DNA from: Alloascoidea africana
Taxonomy: Eukaryota > Ascomycota > Alloascoideomycetes > Alloascoideales > Alloascoideaceae
Reading direction: 5' to 3'
Length of the DNA: 64,000 nt
Assembly: GCA_030581615.1 (NCBI GenBank)
Contig: JAKTTT010000074.1
Span: 1-64,000 of the forward strand
Below the pieces are notes generated by a model. The model saw nothing but the letters and a program-made list of their open reading frames with translations, made no database searches and was not told the origin of the DNA. Below, piece by piece: positions 22,911-32,695 of the stretch; position 1 is the stretch's first letter; every line of letters starts with the position of its first letter. The position numbers and the translations under genes are program-made.

Positions 22911-24848
22911 TTATGTGCTTGCGCTTGTGCCTGTGCTTGCGCTTGCACTTGTGTTTTCAATGATGCCGAGTCCATGGAGGTTTTCATCGTGTGGTTCTTT
23001 TTTCTCTTCAGTGTTCAATGCTTTGTCATTACTTAATGTTTCGTCAAGGACAAGGGTGTGCGCCGGGAGATCATCAAAGCTCGCGCTCTTGACGTTTTCT
23101 AACTTTGAATGAGATTGCACGAGAGTTAGCGACTGCGAGCTGGAGTTTACAACGGGCTTGCCCAGGCTGTTACGGTTGTTGTTTCGGAATTGACCATTTT
23201 CTGCACATTTTCCATGGCCAAGAAGAGGCGTGAAATCAAGCCCATGCCGCATCTGTCGACCTGAAAATGTGGGGATGGGCGAAACGGCCGGTGATCCAAA
23301 AGTCGAACTAGAACTGGATCTATTGCTATGGGCATATTGGGTGACGATGTGCGAAGAAGACGTGGGAGCAGATATGGGCGTTCCGGCAATCGTGGTCGAG
23401 CCACCGCCAACAGACCTGTTGTTCGACCTGAAGCTTAGGGGTCTTGGCCTCTTGGAGGTCGCTGATGTCGTAGATACAGGCCCATTCGTACTGCTTCTGG
23501 TAAGTGCCAAGCTTCGATGGCTGGCGTCCATTACCGAGTCGTCATCATCTCGCCTTATTAGCCCGTTCAGAAACTCAAGAGACGTGCTAAACCGTTGCTT
23601 TGAATTTTTGGCATGCTCAACGCCCGAAGAGTCTCCAAACAGGGATGCAAAAGCATCCGCCCGCGAGGCAGACGAGTTGGGCTTTCTCTTGACAAAAGTG
23701 CGAAGATCATTCTCTGCAACCCTGAGCATTTCTCGAAGCTCTAAAACGAGCCTCTGTTTTTCTTCAAGCTTGATTCCATACTCCTCGTCGTCCATGTAGT
23801 CAGACATGTCGTCTGTTTCATCTCTATTCAAAGTGGTGCCACTTGTGCTGGTTGTCGTAGTGCTCGTCGTAACTGAACTAACTAGTGAAGACAGCTCTGT
23901 AACGTTACTGTCAGTGGAACAGGTGGATACAACTCTACCTGTTTCATTCTGCTTGTTTAGAGAGTTTTTGAAGCCTTTTGGTCCACTGTTGTCACCAGAA
24001 TTGGAAGTGGACTCGGGGTCATTCAGCTCTTTAGGAGTAGTTTCATCGTCTTCTTCAGCAATCAGCTTTCCATCTTGGTTGCTGATAGGTTGAATTTTAT
24101 CTAAAGTGGAGCTTCTTTGATGAGTTCGAGATATCAAATTTGCGAGTGGTTCATCTTCACTATCATCTGGGTATTCACTTTCGTACCACTCATTCAAATC
24201 AGAAGATTCTTCAGGGATCTGAGAAGAAAATCCCACTTTTCCCGACTTTGACGATATAAGAGAACGCCGTATTCGTTTATCCACCAATACTGGCTTTTTA
24301 GGGTGTGTTTCGCTCTGCAAGTCTGAAGATGGCTTGTCCTTAACTTCTAGGGAATTGGGTGTTTGAGGGGATGACTTGCAAGCAGCCTGTGCATCTTTTG
24401 CTGGCGGTGTTACAACTGCTGCAGACGAAATAGATGATTGAGCATCCCTTGAGTTATCGGCTTCGATTTTATTAATGTCTGTAACAGGTTGTGTTGCCAG
24501 TGACGACGAGAAGGAGGCTTGTTTCGGCGCCTGGTGCGATGTCGACTGTACGAAAGAAATCAAGCCCCTAGAACCTGAATCCTGGTTATAGTAGAGCGGT
24601 ACATTGGATGGAGCAGCGTATCTGCTTGAAGTTATCGAGGGCAAAGCCGATGGCGCTGGTGGCATTCCAGCATTAGCATTCACGGTGGTACTAACGGCTA
24701 CTGGCTGTTGAGATTGTGGGGGGCCATGTTGCTTGTTTCTATTGTACCGACTGGGTTTCCTTGACCGCTCCCGTGGTCTCTGTTGAACAGCCTGAGGAGA
24801 AAGTAATTGTTGGTGTGTACTTGAGTAAGGAGTGTTATAAGCGTACAT
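22911..24848 (-). CDS. Unrecognised disordered protein in the ACF4 position
   Basis: This 645-residue protein is Ser/Thr- and charge-rich and mostly disordered. No catalytic domain is recognised. Two segments look constrained: RRSLISSKSGKVGFSSQIPE followed by an acidic EWYESEYPDDSEDEP (about residues 190-235), and a predicted helix, EEKQRLVLELREMLRVAEND (about residues 361-380), followed by basic KRK. KVGF fits the loose RVxF docking motif for protein phosphatase 1, but that is only an inference. The last residues (TSASASTGTSAST) come from a 6-bp repeat. It is divergent from CSN12, which in turn converges with TMH11. In S. cerevisiae the same order and orientation is ACF4 (YJR083C), CSN12, TMH11, so a rapidly evolving ACF4 relative is possible on position alone. 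Confidence 0.6.
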   Translation of the reverse strand: MYAYNTPYSSTHQQLLSPQAVQQRPRERSRKPSRYNRNKQHGPPQSQQPVAVSTTVNANAGMPPAPSALPSITSSRYAAPSNVPLYYNQDSGSRGLISFVQSTSHQAPKQASFSSSLATQPVTDINKIEADNSRDAQSSISSAAVVTPPAKDAQAACKSSPQTPNSLEVKDKPSSDLQSETHPKKPVLVDKRIRRSLISSKSGKVGFSSQIPEESSDLNEWYESEYPDDSEDEPLANLISRTHQRSSTLDKIQPISNQDGKLIAEEDDETTPKELNDPESTSNSGDNSGPKGFKNSLNKQNETGRVVSTCSTDSNVTELSSLVSSVTTSTTTTSTSGTTLNRDETDDMSDYMDDEEYGIKLEEKQRLVLELREMLRVAENDLRTFVKRKPNSSASRADAFASLFGDSSGVEHAKNSKQRFSTSLEFLNGLIRRDDDDSVMDASHRSLALTRSSTNGPVSTTSATSKRPRPLSFRSNNRSVGGGSTTIAGTPISAPTSSSHIVTQYAHSNRSSSSSTFGSPAVSPIPTFSGRQMRHGLDFTPLLGHGKCAENGQFRNNNRNSLGKPVVNSSSQSLTLVQSHSKLENVKSASFDDLPAHTLVLDETLSNDKALNTEEKKEPHDENLHGLGIIENTSASASTGTSAST

Positions 24849-25354
24849 GGCAGCAGTAAAGAAAAGACCAAGAAAAGGAGAAGTAGAAGATAAGAAAGAA
24901 GGTTGAAAGATGAGATCGAGGAGAAGATGATGGTCACCCCAAGTTTGCTTCTCTCGTTTAAGGTTTGGGAATGATAAATATAGAAAGGAGCGTAATTATA
25001 GAAGAGCAACAATGATAAGGATAGGACTTGCTCCAGGATGTGGACTCCGGGCAAAAAACGAAGGGCTATTTGGGACTTTAAGCCAAGAAGTACAAAAGAA
25101 AGTATTAACGAGAGGCCTGGCACACAAAGTGGAAGAAGAAAGAGCAGCGAGCGAGCGAGAAAAATGAAGAATGTGCTATGTGTATGCACCTCAATTACCC
25201 GATCGGGAAGGCGCCCTGCCAGCTGCAGCGAGCGTGAGGTGTTACCCGGTCTGTAGAAATCCGAAGTGAATCATGGGTAGGGTAACATGCATCTTTCACT
25301 TACACTACTGAAACGGGAAAGCGGCCCCAGACAAAAAGAAGCAGAAACTACGAC
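24849..25354. promoter_or_regulatory. Divergent promoter of the ACF4-position gene and CSN12, paired Reb1-like sites
   Basis: This 506-base region separates two divergently transcribed genes. Two TTACCCG sequences, the core of the Reb1 general regulatory factor site, lie at 25195-25201 and 25242-25248, about 110-160 bases before the CSN12 start. They are 47 bases apart in the same orientation. Spacing and promoter position suggest a nucleosome-free-region element; binding is inferred. Confidence 0.45.
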
Positions 25355-26718
25355 ATGAGCAGTCTGCTACGCGATCTGAGGAGCTCGATCCGGAATCAGG
25401 ACGGACTGAAAACGTCCAAGCTGTTATCTATAACGCGTTTAGACCTTGTCGACTTTGCAAATCTTACAAACGAAGTCTCAGCTGAAAAAGAGATCCGTAG
25501 TGTGTTTAATGGCTGGGAAGACAATGACGATGACAATTTTGACAACGAGTGTTGGGTGAACATAGTACTGGCATACTGGAAGGTTTCTGTTCAAGTTGCA
25601 AAAGTGCAAAACCTGCTTTCTGCTTACCATGCGCAGAAAGCGTTGCTCATTGTTGCAAATAGAGCCGCTGAAAAAAGCGATAATTGGATATTGCCGGTAT
25701 TGTTTGTCATTGCAAAAGAACTAAGATATCTGTCGATTATGGTATGCACAGACCTGTCCGTTTCTTATTTTTATGGTGATTAGTCTAACCTGAAAGCGGA
25801 AAGGCTGACCAACAATCGAGTTCGGCTGGAGAATCAAAGCCAAGCATAGACGCGGAGGAAAGATTAGAGGAGGCTACAAGAGTCATAAACAGATCTTTCA
25901 CAATATGTCTAAACGATCGCAATCTAAATGTCGAGCTTAGTAGGAAATGGGGTGTCTATTTTTTTGTCGGTGAGCTTTTCAAAATCTATTTCAAATTGAG
26001 GAAAAGATCCCTCGCGAAATCAGCTCAGAAGGTGCTCAGCGCTGTTAATGTCGATATCCCCCCATTGGGCAAGTACCCGAAAAGCCATTCCTGTACCTAT
26101 CTCTATTACTACGGTGTCCTTTTCTTTATCGACGAAGATTATGTAAATGCAGAGGCTAAGCTGAAGAAATGTCTGATTACATGTCATTCAGACTCAACAA
26201 AGAACCAAGAGTTGATAATGCTGTACTTAATACCGACAATGATACTCAACAAAAGGATGACGCCTAGCGATGTTACGTGGACAAAGTATCCAAAATTGAA
26301 AGTCATTTACAAGGAGCTTATAGAAGCGATTAAAAAAGGAGATTTGAAAGCCTTTGATAACCTGCTCAAGGATAGGCGATCCTTTTTCGTAAAGCGGTAT
26401 CTCTACCTTTCAATTGAAAAGCTGCGCTTTTTGACGATGGAAAAGCTGATTTACAAGGTGTACAAAGCAAATGGCGCAAAAACAAGAATCGCAATTGAAA
26501 AGTTTGTGGAAGCATTTCAACCGTTAACAGAGGGAGGAGAGGAAAATAGCACTGCCAGTGCTGGCGACACTGAGACAAAGTATGATCAAGACCAGCTAGA
26601 ATGCATACTAGCTAATATGATTTACCGAGGCTCTATGAAGGGCTACATCTCACGGGAGCATAGAACTCTAGTATTGAGTAATAAGGATCCTTTTCCAAAA
26701 ATATCTAGTTCGAGCTAG
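25355..26718 (+). CDS. CSN12: Csn12/PCID2-like PCI-domain protein, two exons
   Basis: Exons 25355-25741 and 25804-26718 encode 433 residues, close to the 423 of S. cerevisiae Csn12. Exon 2 runs in frame from ADQQSSSAG through NLNVELSRKWGVYFFVGELF. The diagnostic PCI/TPR part follows: YPKSHSCTYLYYYGVLFFID, then a VNAEAKLKKCL block and a C-terminal winged-helix segment near LECILANMIYRGSMKGYIS. Csn12 is linked to the COP9 signalosome, and the related Thp1/PCID2 acts in mRNA export (TREX-2). Length and the adjacent TMH11 favour Csn12 over Thp1. The ORF after the intron would otherwise begin at a TTG, supporting the spliced model. Confidence 0.85.
25742..25803 (+). other. CSN12 intron
   Basis: This 62-base phase-0 intron has donor GTATGC, a TCTAAC branch site at about 25783 and acceptor AAAG ending at 25803. 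An AG seven bases upstream (25795-25796) would break the frame, so the distal AG is chosen. Confidence 0.8.
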
Positions 26719-26810
26719 TTATAGATTTAATGAAATTTGATGCACGCACCGCCTATCACCTGTACGCAATGGCCCACCCATAGATGTCTTTAAATCTGTG
26801 CAATGAGACA

Positions 26811-27293
26811 CTAATCGTAAACAGGGAAAAAGGGATAAAATTCGTCATACTTTTTGGTATAATAGGCCGTGCTCGTCAATCCTAAAACAACCATTGATAT
26901 AGGGATAGGTTTCTTAAAGTGGGTTTTGACAGCTCTAGAAATTCCGGCTCCAGCCAAGAGAAGCGATGATCCGAGGGCAATTTCAAGGCCTCCATCAGCG
27001 TTCTTCCTCAATAGGTACGCCGCTACAGCGTATAGCGCTGATAGACTTATCCCTCCAACGAATGACGGAAATGATCCTTTGCGGCTAAATCAACACAGTT
27101 AGCATTTTAAGTAAAAAATGAGATTGGAAGATCTTGAAAGATTCCTGAACCGGTGACGCTTACAAATATGCAATAGTTCCGCCAACTCCACAAACAACAG
27201 ATAACGCAATCGAAGGATGATTCTACAAAGTTCCAAAGGTTAGAACTAGAGGAATGAACCACTTTTGAAGGCCCCTCGGATCAAACTCACCAT
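26811..27293 (-). CDS. TMH11: TMEM14/Tmh11-like small mitochondrial membrane protein, three exons
   Basis: Exons are 27293-27291 (only the ATG), 27222-27164 and 27084-26811, giving 111 residues (S. cerevisiae YJR085C has 105). The assembled protein starts MNHPSIALSVVCGVGGTIAY and continues FRKGSFPSFVGGISLSALYA, the TMEM14 signature of a Gly-rich helix, K-G-S-x-P-S and another Gly-rich helix. Two more hydrophobic helices follow (IALGSSLLLAGAGISRAV and PISMVVLGLTSTAYY). TMEM14 proteins sit in mitochondrial membranes; in animals TMEM14C helps move porphyrin. The gene converges with CSN12, the same arrangement as YJR084W/YJR085C. The single-codon first exon is unusual. Confidence 0.88.
27085..27163 (-). 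other. TMH11 intron 2
   Basis: This 79-base intron has a GTAAGC donor at 27163, a GCTAAC branch site near 27099 and an ATTTAG acceptor ending at 27085. It is phase 2 and joins AY(TT) to (C)RKGS. Confidence 0.85.
27223..27290 (-). other. TMH11 intron 1, directly after the ATG
   Basis: This 68-base intron begins immediately after the start codon with GTGAGT at 27290, has a TTCTAAC branch site and ends TTTGTAG at 27223. An intron right after ATG is a pattern often seen in yeasts, especially in ribosomal protein genes. Confidence 0.82.
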
Positions 27294-27782
27294 TTCTCTT
27301 TTGGATTGTGTAGTGAAAGAAGTCCAAGTGTTGGGTAGGAGAAAGGATCACATTTCGCAGATGATTGGAGGGATGGCCCACATGAGTCGGAGAAGATCCG
27401 GAAAAGATGTGATGTGATGTTTTGGTATTATTAAGAGGGCCACGTTCATCTTGTTCTAGTAGGCCTATGCTGACATGTAATTGTTACAAAACAATAACAA
27501 TACCAAGACCTCATGTTGCTACTTTAGCTATTCAGATTCTTTTCTTTTTCATTTCATCCGTTTTGGTTGATAGATGTCCTGCAAGAGGTTCAACGAGGCA
27601 AGTCAGGTCCCAAAAGCGTAATTTCGTAAACTTTAAATGCTTGCCACATAATTGATAATAGCCAGCCTTCGGAGAACTAGCCTCTGGATTTTTATTTCTC
27701 TGAAATTGTAGTTTTTCAATCTTTCCTTTCCTCAAGGATTTCTTGACTCAACAGTCGAATATCTCTTGTTGATACAAATAAT
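27294..27782. other. TMH11 upstream region
   Basis: Nearly 490 bases between the TMH11 start and the orphan ORF, both reading away from this gap, so it may hold two promoters. Contains scattered A/T-rich tracts. No gene seen. Confidence 0.35.
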
Positions 27783-28781
27783 ATGATAATTGGCTCAGAG
27801 AGGTCTGCAAACGCCATGCGACAGAGGAATCAACGTCCTCCTTATCCCGATTTCGATCAATCGGTTTTACTGCCTGGAGATAGTTTCAGACAATACGTTG
27901 AGACGCTACAGTCCCCCAACTTCCCGCTTGTAACACACGAAGAAGCAATGTCATACAGTGAACATAACAATAGCTTCAATCAGAATGACAACTGCTATCA
28001 GGATCATACTGCATACCAAAACTTTCAACCAACTGGAGTCAGGCTAAATTTAGAGACCCAGTGTTCAGTTAAAGAAATTATTGATTGCGCTTTTGCAACC
28101 GAGAAAAGAGAAAACTTGGGAACAAGAATGGTTAGGAAATATGAGCATGTCAAGAAGACTTTGGAAGAGCCAAACAAACTTCCTTTTCGTTCAAATACAG
28201 TTCAAACAGCGACGAAACGGAAACAGCAAAGATTAAGACCTATAGGAGCAGAAGAACTAAATCGAAAGAAGCAACCTGGAAGGGTCAGGTGTCAGCAGAA
28301 TTTAACGCGAACAGGAAATCGTGTTCAATCTTCCGATGTCAGCACCAATCCCCAACATGCTGATTTGACCAACGAACAGACCTCAGGTTTGTTTTCCTTT
28401 CCGGATCCCAATGTGTACCTGGGATTGTCGTTGCATTTAAGGATACGTATCAAGGTTCCCTATGGTCGGGAGATGAGATTGGGAGTGATAATGATGCAAA
28501 ACGCTGTTGAGAATGCAATAGCGTCATTAAAAGCTTGGATGATCTTGTTCTTTGAGAATTTCACTCAGAAGTCAAGACATTTATCTCGATCGACCCACAG
28601 ATTCATACAAATGGCTATATTCGAAAGAAGTCTTTCAGGTATAGCTATAGATTCTGATATTGCTTCATGGTCAGGATCATTATTCGCGGTTTACAGAAAC
28701 CTAAAAGTATCTGCTGTAACCGCTTCATCAGTTATTGTCAGCAGCATCATATCATCATTTCACATAGTTTGTCGTATGTGA
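27783..28781 (+). CDS. Orphan ORF, unknown function
   Basis: This 332-codon ATG frame has no close relative I recognise. Residues 1-110 are hydrophilic and Gln/Asn-rich. Residues 125-175 are strongly basic (KRKQQRLR, NRKKQPGRVRC). The last 120 residues are more hydrophobic and helix-forming (LHLRIRIKVPYGREMRLGV, AWMILFFENF, SSVIVSSIISSFHIV). That could mean a membrane-associated tail or simply a decayed or spuriously open frame. It lies at the edge of a gene-poor, element-rich region and has no conserved neighbours downstream. The length argues for a real gene or a recently lost one. Expression evidence would decide. Confidence 0.45.
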   Translation: MIIGSERSANAMRQRNQRPPYPDFDQSVLLPGDSFRQYVETLQSPNFPLVTHEEAMSYSEHNNSFNQNDNCYQDHTAYQNFQPTGVRLNLETQCSVKEIIDCAFATEKRENLGTRMVRKYEHVKKTLEEPNKLPFRSNTVQTATKRKQQRLRPIGAEELNRKKQPGRVRCQQNLTRTGNRVQSSDVSTNPQHADLTNEQTSGLFSFPDPNVYLGLSLHLRIRIKVPYGREMRLGVIMMQNAVENAIASLKAWMILFFENFTQKSRHLSRSTHRFIQMAIFERSLSGIAIDSDIASWSGSLFAVYRNLKVSAVTASSVIVSSIISSFHIVCRM

Positions 28782-29792
28782 CCGACAAGGTTACAGCCAA
28801 TTTGCTTTTATTCATTTAAACCTATTATATTTCGTATTATGCTCTTATACCCTATAGAGCATTCTTCTTTGATGATCATCATGAATAATCTATTGTTAAC
28901 ACAAGTAGAATTACTTAAATAGTGTATTTATTCCTTAGAAACGATATAAAACAAAATCCATATTTTCTGACAATCAAACCTTTTCATTGACTCAATTCCC
29001 CCGTACAATCACTTCACAACTCTAGCAACACGCTACATGTATAGAGATGCTGTAGCACCGTTGCTGAAGAAACCATTGAAGTCCAGCTATTCTGCTGAAA
29101 GACCTCTGTTGATATTCTTGTAGGACTAATCTTGCATATCTAAATAGTCCGAACTCGCATATCACTACACGCTGTATGTCAACATAGAACTCTTAATGGG
29201 TCGTCATTTTTCCGTGGTTACTGATGACAATGAGAACCAGTTTCACCTTTATACCAGTCTGTAGGTTCTAAAACCTCTGAAAACTTCCACCGCCAGCTCA
29301 AAGGAAAACTCCTACTACCCACTCTCTTTGTAACCCGGCTTTTGACTTTCTGGAGAAAGTCGAGGGAGAACACCCCTTCGGGCCGTATATTTACTTCTTT
29401 TAGATTAAAGACCTACGGTGAGCGTGCAAAACGAAAGTAAAAATTCGGAGTCCTCTCTCCATAACCGAGATCCAATTGGCTTTCTAATATTTATTTTTGT
29501 TTTTTCGTTCTGATTCGTTATGTAATCTAGTCGCTTTCCGCATCTGATATTCCAGACTTTTCATGTACCCTAATACTCGCGTCCAAAAAAGACCGGCAGA
29601 CATATTAAAAAGTGCCATGGATTTTGGATCATCATATAAGCAAAAGATAAAAAAGAGGATCAACCATTCAACTCTGGTTGAAGTACTACAGCCATTGCGT
29701 GATAGATGTAAGAAGGAAAAATTTACGCTTCTGTGTAACTCATAGATATACTAAAAAAGCCCAAAATCTTTCCACCATCGTAATCAAAGTTT
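28782..29792. other. Gene-poor interval, possible structured RNA
   Basis: About 1 kb without a supported gene. A 60-codon frame at 29563-29745 is basic but unrecognised. Between 29220 and 29420 there are hints of structure. These are a TGATGA/CTGA pair resembling snoRNA C and D boxes (29222-29227 and 29277-29280), a perfect 7-bp hairpin GACTTTC-TGGA-GAAAGTC at 29344-29361, and a CCTTCGGG just after it. None of this amounts to an identified RNA. Confidence 0.3.
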
Positions 29793-30970
29793 TCAGGAAA
29801 AAATGTGATCTGACATAGCATATAAAGTTATAAATAAAATTAGCAAAAGAAGAGGCGGCATTCTGAACTTCAGGAAACTTAATGTTATGATTAGATATAG
29901 ATTTTCAAATAATGAGGGTTTCAAAACACTAAACTCTTCGAAATCATCTAGTTCCGTCTCAGGGGTATAGTTTGAATCGGAAAAATTAGAAACATTGCTT
30001 TGTGAAAAGTGATGCTTTGTACAGTACTTGTTCATCTCGTCATTTTTTCCAATCTCAGGCACATATGGAGGTTGATATCCTTTAGAACGGACAACTTCCC
30101 AATCTATGCTTGCAAAAAATGGATGTTTGCGCACTTCCTCTGTTTCGTTCCGAGTCCCAATTCTTTCTTCTGGATCTTTCTCAAGCAATGCTTCAATTAA
30201 ATCAAGCAGTGGGTAAGATATTGTGAATGTTTTTTGTAGAATCTGGCTGTACCCCATAAGATCAGAGTACAGAATGCTTCCTATTATCTGAGAACTAGTA
30301 TCACCTCTGAATGGGGGTAATCCAAAAGTCAATTCAAATGCAATAACACCTGGAGCCCGCCAATCATAGGAAATTTAGTTTTAACTGGCGCTTCACGGGT
30401 GTTAAATCGTTCTGGTGGTAAAGACATTACTGATCCTTTGCACAATGTTGTAGTTGAACTAGGAATATCTTGTTTCCAACCTGCTAAGCCAAAATCACAA
30501 AGACAGAGATGCCCTTTCTCATCTATCAAAATGTTGTCTTCTTTCAAGTCCCCCAAAATGATGTCTCTGTCATGGAGGAAGATTACCGCTTCCACCAACT
30601 CTGAGAGATAGAATCTGATGTCTCTTTCGCTGCCTCTAAAGTTACCTGAGTAGATATGGCTTAAAAGATCTCCTCCCAAATGAAAATCCAGGGCTAGGAA
30701 AAGGTTATAACGAGATTGAAATGCGCCTCTTAACTTCAAATTAAAACCCCCATCTTTAATACTGTCCATGATTCGCTTTTCCTGATTTGCACTATGTTGG
30801 ATATTTCTCTTCGCCAATTCAACCTTTGAGATAGTCTTCACTGCATAAAAGTGTTTATTCTTTTTTGAATAGGATAGAAAAACTTTTCCAAAGCCCCCTT
30901 GACCTATTTGAACTAGAGTCTTGAGTTTCTGGAACTCACTCTCATCTAGATCGTACTCTGGTTCAGTCAT
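29793..30970 (-). pseudogene. AGC-family protein kinase gene with one frameshift
   Basis: On the minus strand a kinase domain starts at an ATG at 30970 (MTEPEYDLDESEFQKL). It shows the glycine loop GQGGFGKV, the VAIK-type lysine (YAVKTISK), catalytic loop ILGDLKEDNILI, and DFG (LCDFGLAGW) with PPE instead of APE. Near 30370 the frame changes by one base. Downstream it continues as YDWRAPGVIAFELTFGLPPF, a block ending in RIGTRNETEEVRKHPFF, and an AGC C-tail (GYQPPYVPEIG). A hydrophobic stretch ends the protein, unlike usual AGC kinases. The HRD arginine is replaced (LGD). So either this is a decaying kinase, or a divergent one hit by a sequence error. It most resembles Ypk/PKA-type kinases, but no specific orthologue can be assigned. 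Confidence 0.7.
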
Positions 30971-32099
30971 GAGTGTGCTGGGTTCAGAGAATATAGAAGA
31001 AAAAAAAAGAAAAGACAAGACTATAAGCTCCACAGATAAAGAGTTAGAAGTCTGTAAATGTAATCTGAACTCCAGTCGCCTTTTATAAAGGATTTCTGTT
31101 GTCATTCTATTCGAGAAAAATATTGGAAAGAACAATAGTACTTGGACGAGCTCTTTAACCTTTCTTGCTAATCCAGTTTATGGGTTTAATTCAAAAAAAC
31201 GTTGGTGAAACCTTTGACACAAAGATTTCGAAAGCCTACCATATATCATTTCTTTCTTTTCAGTCAGTCTAGCTGTAAACAAAGCAAGAGTAACTCAATA
31301 GGAACTTTTTACTGGCTTAATATCTTAGAATCGATTTTTCAGCGCTTCACTTTAGGCTGCCTTTCTTTTAAATGCAGGCACTTTTTCAAAAACAGTCTGC
31401 GTGCGTCTGGCATAAACCAAAATAAGGTTTCAAAATAATCTTGTAAGAAAGAAAGAGGACAACGGCATTTGTGTTTCTATCTGTCAAGTTTGCACTCTGC
31501 TAGAAAAAGATTGAAAAAAAACCGCCAATGGAGTAAATCATAATGACAATTCTAATATTTCAAAATCGTCAAAACCGTCTAGACCCTTCAAACTTAGAGC
31601 CTGTTGGAGCTCCCGACCTTTCTACAACCCCAGAACCGTTACAGAGCTCCATTTCTTACCAAACCCTTCATCATGTAAGGAGTCATAAAATAGATAAAAG
31701 GCTTTCGAATGGAATATACCGAAAGGAAAGTTTTGCTTTAGGCGTTGAGTTCTTCTCGGTTTTCGAAACTGTTAGGCGCTGTAAAAAAAATTGATGTTAA
31801 TGTGCATCATCCCATATTCAATGCGAACAGTAGAGAATATCCGACATAAACTGCTTTGAATATTAGTCTTCAAAAGTTGATTGACACTCGCTGCTCAATG
31901 GTCGAAATTTTGGGTGTCACGCCTTTATCAGCTGCTCTGTAGCGTGTTGGCAGTTTTGATATGGATGAACGAGAACATTGAGACAATCAAAAACATTCAA
32001 TTCTAAGAGAAAATATGGATTTTGATTTCTATTGTTTTTATCTAAGGAATGAATACACTAGTTTAGTAATTCTGCTTGTGTTAACAATAAGTTTCAGGA
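30971..32099. other. Gene-poor A/T-rich interval
   Basis: No convincing gene. An 83-codon frame at 31543-31794 has no recognisable feature. The kinase gene's upstream region lies at the left end. Confidence 0.35.
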
Positions 32100-32467
32100 T
32101 GACCGTTCAAGAAGATAGGTGTCTCTTGAATGATGCTCTGTATGGTTTTATGGGTATAGTAAGGAATGGAATCGATTCTAAACAAAATTAGAGAGTTTTC
32201 CGGTTAAAGTCAACGACCGTGTTGTTTTCTATACGTGTTGGACAAGGGCATACCGAAATCTAAATCTTTCTTCTATAATGACGTAGCGAGTTGTGGCAAA
32301 GAAAGAATAGTAGTAAGTGTTAGGTAGGATACGGATGTCCCTGCCTCATGCCATCCTGATTTCAGTCAAGGAATTCCTCTATATAAATAGCCTAGTTCCT
32401 ACATAGCAATAGAGGAATCATCAAGGAAGTGTGTGATCAGTGAACATATAGCCTCCCAACCCTTACA
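32100..32467 (+). mobile_element. Possible Ty1/copia RT scrap and LTR-like sequence (fossil)
   Basis: At about 32118-32190 the plus strand gives a decayed copia RT block (LLNDALYGFMGIVRN, compare LLxxxLYGLxQxxRxW). From about 32318 to 32467 a 150-base segment starts TGTTAGG and ends CTTACA, with a TATATAAATA box near 32381, as in LTRs. No matching target-site repeat was found, so the limits are uncertain. Broken and probably old. Confidence 0.3.
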
Positions 32468-32637
32468 ATAATCCTAAGTATTAGAAAGGTCTGAGAGTAC
32501 CAACAGTAGGGCCATTAAGTAGGAGTATTATATCTAGTTCAAAATTCTTGGTTTGCTGGATTCTAACTCAGGAATTTCAACCGGTTCCTATAATGAAGAT
32601 CCCATGGAGAAGCAAAGCATACTGGCATTGGTGGGAA

Positions 32638-32695
32638 GTAGCCATGGAGAAATATGTTGCATATTTTCACCATGGCTACATATTTTCTCCATAGC
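32638..32695. repeat. Short inverted repeats of a GTAGCCATGG unit
   Basis: A 20-base unit GTAGCCATGGAGAAATATGT at 32638 is followed by two inverted relatives, ending CCATGGCTAC near 32679 and CTCCATAGCC near 32695. Together they can form a stem. Origin unknown, possibly element debris. Confidence 0.6.
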
